From assembly GCA_022592435.1 (NCBI GenBank), contig JABYQS010000039.1, positions 62,001 through 126,000 on the forward strand: a DNA stretch of 64,000 bases. Reading direction: 5' to 3'. A program made the translations under genes and the position numbers. Origin of the DNA: Cerioporus squamosus. Lineage: Eukaryota; Basidiomycota; Agaricomycetes; Polyporales; Polyporaceae. Shown here one piece after another: positions 57,101 to 64,000 of this stretch; position 1 is the first letter of the stretch; every line of letters begins with the position of its first letter. The notes below the pieces were generated by a model that was given only the letters and a program-made list of their open reading frames with translations, made no database searches and was not told where the DNA came from.

Positions 57101-60100
57101 GACACCAACGGCGGCCACCCTCGAAACCTCCTGACCGCAACAGCTGCCGGACTGCGGTGGTAAACGTTTCACGAGGAGTAGAAGAGAAGAAACCGGCTGT
57201 AGCCACATCGGATGGGAGAACCGAAGCACACTTGGTTCGGAATGGGAACAGTGAATGAGGCGTGTGGGTATGTCTGCCCGTCGGGGACGCATACGTGATC
57301 ATCCGCGGACCACAGGCCCTCTGTGGATGTCTGAAGGCGCAGTGAGAGGACACGCGTGTTGGAGAAGCAAACCTTGTTTTCTCGCTTAGCGTACGCGAGT
57401 CGCCGAGGTGTGCGCCGTAGCATCGTGGCCCGCGGTGAGTCGGCCTCTGTAGACTGTAGGATCGCGAGTGTATTGACGGTCGGCCTGGGTTGAGCTGCGC
57501 CCTGGTAGAACCTGGAAGAACAGATTGCCATTGCCATATAAGCATCCGCGTCGTCAGAGCTAGGTATGTTCCATCACGGGTGCATTACCGGTCCCTTTGG
57601 TCGGGCGCAATACCGAATCCTGAGCTGCAGCAACGACGACCGCGACGCGCGTAGTGTTGCACTTTCTGTCGGCATCCGCACCTTGATCGGAATAGTTGCA
57701 CGGGTCCTTATAAGTAGATCCCGTGCAAAAAGGTACGGGGTGAACAAGGTCTAGAGTCGGAAGAATTCGAAGCTGGAAGACATCTGTGGATGATCAGCCT
57801 GTTTGGATGCCGGCGGCTATGACGACTCCAGGCAGAAGTCAGTCAAACCATCGGTCCCCTGGGTGCCACGAACGAACGCTTGTGAGCCACAGTGCGTTGT
57901 ATCGCACTCAAGCAATAGCGCTGGTGCTCGCTGGTTATAAGTCTGAGAAAGCCGCAAGTTACAGAGTTTGGCTAGTTGTGTCGGTTTGGTCAAGTGTCTG
58001 ATCAGCGATGATAAGAGTGGCCGCTCACATCAATCCAAGACTTGACAAGCTCTTCAAAAACTCGCGGATGTATGGTTGGACTCGGTCGATGCCCCTCGAG
58101 CCTTGAGGCTGTAGGTCAGCACTGCAGACTGCAGATGAAGTCACTCGTGGGTGGTAGTACCTGGAGGCTAGACTGGCTAGTACAGATCGAGTACGAACCG
58201 AGCACAGCCTCGGCCAGGGGTCCCGTTACCGAGTTGAGCCGGATCGAACCGAGGCGTCCACAAAAGTCTAACCTCGACACCCAGGTCCATTTCCGGTTCT
58301 CAGCCCACGGACAGCGTTGCTACCAGCTGTGTCGTGTTCGACTTCAACGACAACGTCCAGACTTCTCCTCCTGCTGCCTCTCTCCGCTGCGCGTATTACC
58401 TCGATCGTTCGCACAGCAAATCGCCGTCGTGCCGCACGTCTGCTGTGCTTGCGAAACTAACGACATGCCGTAGTTCCTGTCCAAGACCCAAGACGCAAGC
58501 CTTCGCCGCGGCTGAAGGGTAGCTCCTCGTCCAGTCGAATAGGCCCTTCGACGCACCCAGGGCGCCGCGCGGATCCCTCTCAGAAGAATAGTGTTTCCTG
58601 GTCCCCGACGGCGACCATTCACTCCATCGCCCAGCTCCAGCCCAGTCGCATCCCAGCCTCGCTCTAGGTCTTCATCTTCAGCAATACGTCTCGGGGAAGC
58701 TACGCGAAGTCGTCCGCATTTTTGTTCGATCCAGAAAGAGAATAGCAATGTCCGAGGAGGACTGGAATGCGTTGGCCGCCACGGTCCCTGTGAGTACGCC
58801 AATCCCAACACACGCCCTCTGTCAATCTTGCTAACATAACCGCTCTATTCTGCCGACACTTCCCGTGCCCGCAAGATGCGACAGTGCATGCCCGGCAAAT
58901 AAGCCGTAATCCGTGCCCGCGCTCGTTCATTTGCGGTGTGAGTCGAACCCGACGGCATCCACGCCACAATGTCATGGCATGGCGCCGACTGCGCGTGCAT
59001 ACGGAGGCAGGCGAGTACAATTTCGGCTTTAGGATGGTCCCGAAATTCCCATCTTTTGTTCTAGGTCGCCTGTGTCTTCTCCGTGGCGACACCCTTTGCC
59101 AGGAGCGGCTGCAACTTTCTCGCGAGTCCACGGAACCTCCTACTGAAACGGCTGCGTACGTCACTTGACCAGCTCCAGATCCCCGACTTCCTGGACGGAG
59201 TCCTACGGCAGGTAGCTGGGCCCTCCCCTCAAGGCACGTACAATTGTGGCAATGACGTTTTCGCATTTTGACAGACGCGCTATTACGCGCGAGTAAATCA
59301 AGTGATCTCCCACACTGGCTCTCCCGGTTCCCAAGGCGCTGTATCTGCCTTCTGTTATGGCCAAGCTCTGTCCTCCGAGTGCGAAGACAGACGTTCTTCA
59401 CCACATCCGCGGAGATTTGCGTTGGATTAACGATATGCGCAGGAGTATCGTCTGTCCGAGGCGCTTGTCCAGGTGAGTACTCAACTCCACCGAGGGTAGT
59501 CCCTACGTGCAACGGATAGTCCTCACACCCGGTATCCAGCCGCCGGTTCCCTGGTCTGGGTGGTTCTCGCCTGCTCGACGATCAGCTCGAATTGCGTCCG
59601 AGAATTAAGCATGTAGAATGGCGGCTTCCGCAATCCACGTGGGGTGTTCTCCGTAAGTAATTTCGGGACGATCGCGGTGGTGACTGACCCTGATCTGGGA
59701 CCCAAGATCCGTTAAAGGCATGACGGCAATGTTTTTGACGTAGCCCTCCGCCCCCGGCGGTGACGTTTCGGACCATCCGTATGCGAGGCAGCAGGCTGCT
59801 GGGTGTGCGCCACCGTCCAGCCAAGCACATCCGACCCAATCATATCCATGCTTCTGAACACACCTCTCATGGACTGATACGCCGTACAGTCTGTGTAGGT
59901 AAGAGCCTAGTGAGAGAGCCTCACCACTCAGGTGTTCGGAGCCAATCTGTAGTCTCGATCGGGATCTTTTCCCCAGGCGCGCGCTACTTCTCCGCTGCAG
60001 TCCTTTGCCACCAATGTAGAATTGTTGCCGGTCCCATCCTTTCTGGATGTCGCTGGTCCCTCGTAGCCTCCAGTAAGCATGCCGTTTGAGGACCGAGACA

Positions 60101-61043
60101 GCCCTGAAGCACCTGACACCTGTCCCGCTTGCAGATACCATGCCGGTACGGCTCTGGAGTCTGTGAAGTACCATACATGGTGAATCGCAATACCGAGGGT
60201 TATCATATCCGTCATCGTCCGGTCAGAAGTCAGTGAGTGCCCCAATTGTACGCATTTGAAGCATGGCGTTCAGCTCGCTTACACGTACCCGGTAGTCTGG
60301 AGACACACCTGACCAATTTTTCTCCCCGAATCTGCTGCACCCCTTGTGGTTGCGCGGCACTCCTGGCCCGTCAAAATTCCGGTCAGAAACGCGAACAGAT
60401 GTCGTTATCAGATGCACAGGCTGCGAGAAAACGCGTTCGCCACCACGCTTCGGGTCCTGCGAGGGAGGAAGCCCATCGGTCCCTGTCCCTCCCCCCTCTC
60501 CCTGCCGGGATTCCGACCCAGATTTGCCCAGAACAGACCCCTTGGTCCGCCTCGCGTCCGCAGACCGTGACAGGATCTTCTAGCGATTTGCACCGCGGGC
60601 GCGTGTAGGAGAGCGCATGGTCGAAGCAGAGAGGACGGGAGCCAGGTGACGAACTTTCTCCCGTGCGTCTCTCGTCTCGCTGGACGATCGCGGCCACCTT
60701 CCCACCAGCACGTCATGATACACGGAAGCACGGGCGGGAACGAACGAGCGTGCGGGCTCCAGCCACGGTACGCATTAGTCCTGCCTTCGTAAGGGACGGG
60801 GACGCATCTCTGTATCTGCATCTGTATCTGGGTCTTGGTTCGCTTCCTCTCGCCTCGCCCATGGCCACGATGCCGGACCATCATTCCATTCGCTGAATAT
60901 GGGTGCGCGAGCAGGCCCTGCGGGGAGAGCACGCGCAGAGAGCCCGCTTGTATAAGGATGCGGCTCGGGATCTGACATCGGCATCTCCTCTCCTCTACAA
61001 TCGCTACCTGCATCTGCATCCCAAACTCCGCTCCTCGCCAAGA
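54194..61043. other. 6.8 kb without a supportable gene
   Basis: Frames are short and overlap on both strands. A few splice-like pieces occur on the minus strand at 56.25-56.7 kb (SIARVFVTIVLLAASLCVPP before a GTGAGT, and SHGVALPPGWHKLGRAKG before a GTGTGT). They suggest remnants of a gene but cannot be joined into a model. No transposase, reverse transcriptase, long terminal repeat or RNA gene was recognised. Confidence 0.45.
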
Positions 61044-61632
61044 ATGTCCCAGTACACCTTCCGCCTGAACACGAAGCCGACGTACAGCGAGCGCATGACC
61101 GAGGCTCGTAGCGAGTTGCGCAAGATCATCAAGGAACAGCTATGCAAGTCTTCTCCCGCCTTCCTCCTTCCTCTCTTCCCCCCTCCAATCATGTCCGCCG
61201 CCACACCTCCGTCCGCCACAGCTACCACTACGTCTCCATCTTCTTCACCCGCTTCGACCCTGTTCACTTCCTTCCTCCTTTACTGTGGCGTCGCTGCTAA
61301 CATCCTCTTTCTTGATCATCGTTTCAGGTGGCATCACCAACGATCGCAACGCCGCGATGGGCTGGAGCCGAAAGGCATACATGAAGAACGTCGTGCAGCG
61401 CTACCGCGTGCGCATCGAAGGCTGGCCGCTGAACGAGGTCCCGTTCAGGAACCTCAGCGACGTTTCGAACCTGCCCAAGTTGGAACTCCTCCTGCGCGGG
61501 TGGAAGGAGGGCACGATCCGCTTCGCTCCGATCACAGAGGCGCAGTACGCGGCCATGGTCGCGGACCCGTCCCCCTGGATTGGCTCCCCAGAGGGCGCCG
61601 CGGAGGGCGCCGACGCAGAGAGCGAGGACTAG
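61044..61632 (+). CDS. Small conserved hypothetical protein with a GC-AG intron
   Basis: Exons 61044-61143 and 61328-61632 give 134 residues. The start MSQYTFRLNTKPTY leads to a helical stretch, RMTEARSELRKIIKEQL. After the intron it continues GITNDRNAAMGWSRKAYMKN, VVQRYRVRIEGWP and VPFRNLSDVSNL, and ends with an acidic tail. The block R-x-R-(V/I)-x-(V/I)-E-G-W-P...(I/V)PFxNLSD is one I associate with basidiomycete hypothetical proteins, perhaps regulatory or nucleic-acid-associated. The only donor that keeps phase is GCAAGT (CTAT|GCAAGT...TTTCAG|GTGGC). The intron is 184 nt. Function unknown. Confidence 0.65.
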
Positions 61633-62592
61633 GACCACACCACTTTCCGGCCCAGGGGCCCGTGCGCGGTCGGAGTGGGATCTGAGCTGCCCACACGTGT
61701 CGCGCCGCGTCCCCCCCCCTCAGCCCTCTCGTCCGTCTCAGACCTCTCCCGCGTGAGTTTGCGTTTCCAGAACGCCGTGGATGAAGCTATGTCCCGGGAA
61801 CTGACGCGCCTCGATTACGTTCACAGTACCCTTTTCTCCCGTTCCCGCTCCTTCCATTGGCACCCAACTCTCCCAGCGTTTCCATGATGTCTCCATGCAG
61901 CTCTCGGTTGCTTTCTGTGTACCTGCTTCTCTGATCGGCCCTTGCTCTCGTAGAACTGCATCTGGCATGTAGTGTCCCTGCTAGTCATATCATATACGTG
62001 ACGTCTCCCTCCCCCAGTGACCGAGTCTTTGAGCTTTCTTTGATGACCACGCGCACCTTAGCCACTGCCGCTCGCTCTCAAGGGTTATACTCTCAAGGTC
62101 CCTGCCAGATACTGCGCACCACGGTCTCCGCGCAACAATCGCAAGATAGGCTTCACCGAGGCTGTCAAGCCTCTTGGGCAGACCGACGATCCTTGCCTCG
62201 AGATTGCGCCAGCGCCAAGGTATGGAGCCTAAGGTCCATCCTTGTTATGTAACTTTAGAGCTTACCATTCACTCGAGCCAACCTAAGACCCCGTGGCCGA
62301 CCACCCACACAGAGTTTGCTTATCTTGGCACTACTTTGGTTGCGACTTACACGACTTGCCTTCGTGCGCGCGCAGCGATCGGCCCTGGCACACTTGACAC
62401 ATCGCAGGCCGGCCCGGTCAGGCTAGACGTGGTCGTGGAAGAAGCCGCACCGGACGTCGAACGTCAATGCAACTTGAGATTCGACGGCGGCGTCGGACAG
62501 GCCCACTCTAATAGTAGACACGCCCACAGAGTGACGGCAGTCCGCGCACATGTGGTGCGGGCGCAGCATTGCTGATCTACTGCAGTTGCAAC
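61633..62592. other. Intergenic, no supportable gene
   Basis: Short frames only. Holds the 3' flanks of the converging neighbours. Confidence 0.4.
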
Positions 62593-63803
62593 CTACAGCT
62601 GGGCGATGCGCCCGCCAGTCGGCCGCACAGTGCCCTTGCCGTCCTCATCGGTCTTCAGCAGCTCCGTCCCGCTCGTGCCGGTGTAGTCGATGACGGGCAT
62701 CCAGTGCTCGAGTGTGAGCAGTCCAGGATGGACGCGGCGCAAGCAGGCAAAGTCGCGGGTTACTACATCGTCTGGGTAGATGTTTTCCCCAAGGGGATGA
62801 AGTTGTCACGGCAGGACGCCGCTCCGTCGTCGCGCGCGACCTGACGGTCGATGTCAAGGATAAGGCCCATCCACTCGTCGATGGTGAATGGGACGTATTC
62901 CGCCCTTTTGTCCGTCACCTTGGTGAACGTACTGACCAGGTACTGTACTAGTACATCCAGTCGACCCAGTCGCTCGCGACTTCGATCGGGGTCTTGCCCC
63001 CCACGTCGCGGCGCGATTGTCGGAAATGTACTGCGCGAACAACCGAGGTCTTGGAGCGCGACTACCGGGGCGTGGGGCTTGCGAAGACGTGCGTTCCATC
63101 GAAGCGAACTAGGGAAGGAAGCAGGTAAAACTGGAGGGACCTGCTCCGCAGACGTGTAGGGACTGACCATGCTAAGCATATCCGTGTGAGGACCGCTCGT
63201 GAGGATGCCCCGAGACATGCTCTTGTCGCCACCGGTGGACTCTTGGGCCTGCATTAGGTCTGCGACACAGCACTTGCACGCGTACTGTTCTGCGTGGTAC
63301 TTCGCATCATACCAGCATACCCACGCCGCCATAGTCAGCCTCCAGTGCGGTAGTCGACAGGTCAAAGAACGCACTCTGATGACATTGTCGAGGTTGCTCC
63401 AGACGTGATGCTTGATGGTCTCGGCTTGTTTAGCGAGTTCGAACATGCGAATTTCAACGGAGTCCCTTGGCCTCTCCGAGCGCGGGGCTGTCCTGTTCAC
63501 GAGTACGCCGTATGCTTTTCTGGCGTGCTCGGCTAATCGTGAGTCGGTGCTCACACGGTATACGGGGACGCAGAATCTTTCGGTCCTGACTTCAGGAGAG
63601 GGCAAGGAGAGGCTGGCGCCACGACGGCAACACCTTGAGCGCCTGTCGCCCTCGGACGTATGTACTAACGTACCTACTCGCAGCAGGCAGGCTGTCGAGT
63701 GACACCCGTCGACTGGCCACAGATTTGCCCGTAAGTCATTGTGACTCGAATATGCGGCCGCACCATCTATTGATTCATAACGTACAACGCCCTGATATGC
63801 CAC
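62593..63803 (-). CDS. Conserved hypothetical protein, several frame breaks
   Basis: Protein-like blocks follow one another on the minus strand: FELAKQAETIKHHVWSN, DLMQAQESTGGDKSMSRGIL, a 56-nt-class intron (GTCAGT...CCCTAG near 63110-63170), RFDGTHVFASPTP, AQYISDNRAATWG, GKTPIEVASDWVDWMY, KVTDKRAEYVPFTIDEWMGL, ILDIDRQVA, NIYPDDVVTRDFACLRRVHP and GLLTLEHWMPVIDYTGTSG, ending GRIAQL at 62593. Frame changes fall at CCCCCC (about 62996-63002) and at CCCCAAGGGG (about 62783-62792), typical indel sites, plus one near 63045. A TAG also follows WVDWMY. I do not recognise the family. Start is uncertain; 63446 is another ATG in the same frame. It could be a decayed gene. Confidence 0.45.
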
Positions 63804-63889
63804 GATTGGTGATTGAACAGTTTGAGCATCGTACTTGAAGTTGGTCTACGCAAAGACTCTCACCTTCATATGCTAACTAGCCGCCACTC

Positions 63890-64000
63890 TCAGGCAAGGT
63901 CCTGCTTCAGGACGTAGCGGTATCTGACCTCGTTGTCGCGGAGGTTCTGGAGAGCCTTCCCTACGTCGTGCATGGGCAGCTCTTCGATCCACGGCTTGAT
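63890..64000 (-). CDS. Zinc-type alcohol dehydrogenase, C-terminal fragment
   Basis: The last 36 codons of a gene running off the right edge. IKPWIEELPMHDVGKALQNL followed by RDNEVRYRYVL is the usual end of zinc-dependent medium-chain alcohol dehydrogenases (the (K/T)PWI...L...A(L/F)...R(Y/F)(R/V)YVL pattern). The catalytic domain lies outside the window, so substrate class cannot be judged. Confidence 0.75.
   Translation of the reverse strand: MKPWIEELPMHDVGKALQNLRDNEVRYRYVLKQDLA

Noticed and set aside
59605..60245. Minus-strand frames at 59.6-60.2 kb as a membrane protein
   Set aside because: Initial fragments look hydrophobic (MTDMITLGIAIHHVWYF), but the continuation shifts frame repeatedly and matches no family.
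1..64000. CRISPR arrays, prokaryotic operons, transposases, reverse transcriptases or viral genes
   Set aside because: Looked for on both strands; no spaced direct-repeat arrays or catalytic motifs of these kinds were seen.

Overview
This window is fungal nuclear DNA, almost certainly from a basidiomycete and probably from an Agaricomycete. The grounds are dense multi-exon genes on both strands, introns mostly 50-80 nt with GTRNGT donors and CTNAY-type branch sites, high GC, and families common in mushrooms and polypores: a HET-domain protein, a DUF6533 membrane protein and a fungal kinase-like pseudogene. No bacterial, viral or CRISPR features were seen, and no complete transposon.

Layout. 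0-9.2 kb: a degenerate one-pass membrane gene, a HET-domain gene, a broken caleosin, then two paralogous one-pass membrane genes on the minus strand. 10-18.3 kb (+): a cysteine-rich secretory-pathway membrane protein whose gene holds a 1.17 kb intron, an acidic/proline-rich protein, and a DUF6533 seven-helix-type protein. 18.5-22.2 kb: a kinase-like pseudogene, an inverted copy of the left end of the window, and an unresolved gene. 22.7-31.5 kb (-): a concentrative nucleoside transporter, a DCAF7/HAN11-type WD40 protein and an MFS sugar transporter with a long GC-rich upstream region. 33.8-41.4 kb (-): an alpha/beta hydrolase, a small protein with a Cys4 pattern, and an Apq12-type nuclear-pore-assembly protein preceded 16 nt upstream by a 57-codon membrane ORF. 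45-51 kb: the mitochondrial pyruvate carrier MPC2, an internally deleted Na+/H+ antiporter copy, and beside it the intact antiporter. 52-54 kb (-): an acyl-CoA oxidase with a possible PTS1. 54.2-61 kb: a gene-poor stretch. 61-64 kb: a small gene with a GC-AG intron, a frame-disrupted conserved gene, and the 3' end of an alcohol dehydrogenase.

The genes do not form a pathway cluster. Transporters dominate (CNT, MFS sugar, MPC2, NHA), together with organelle and lipid functions (caleosin, acyl-CoA oxidase, Apq12). Exon models were built by hand from splice sites and protein-family similarity.

One caution governs interpretation. Five otherwise well-formed genes each need one or two small frame corrections, often at runs of G/C. 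This looks more like residual indels in the assembly than like five independent pseudogenes. The caleosin and the truncated antiporter look like real lesions.
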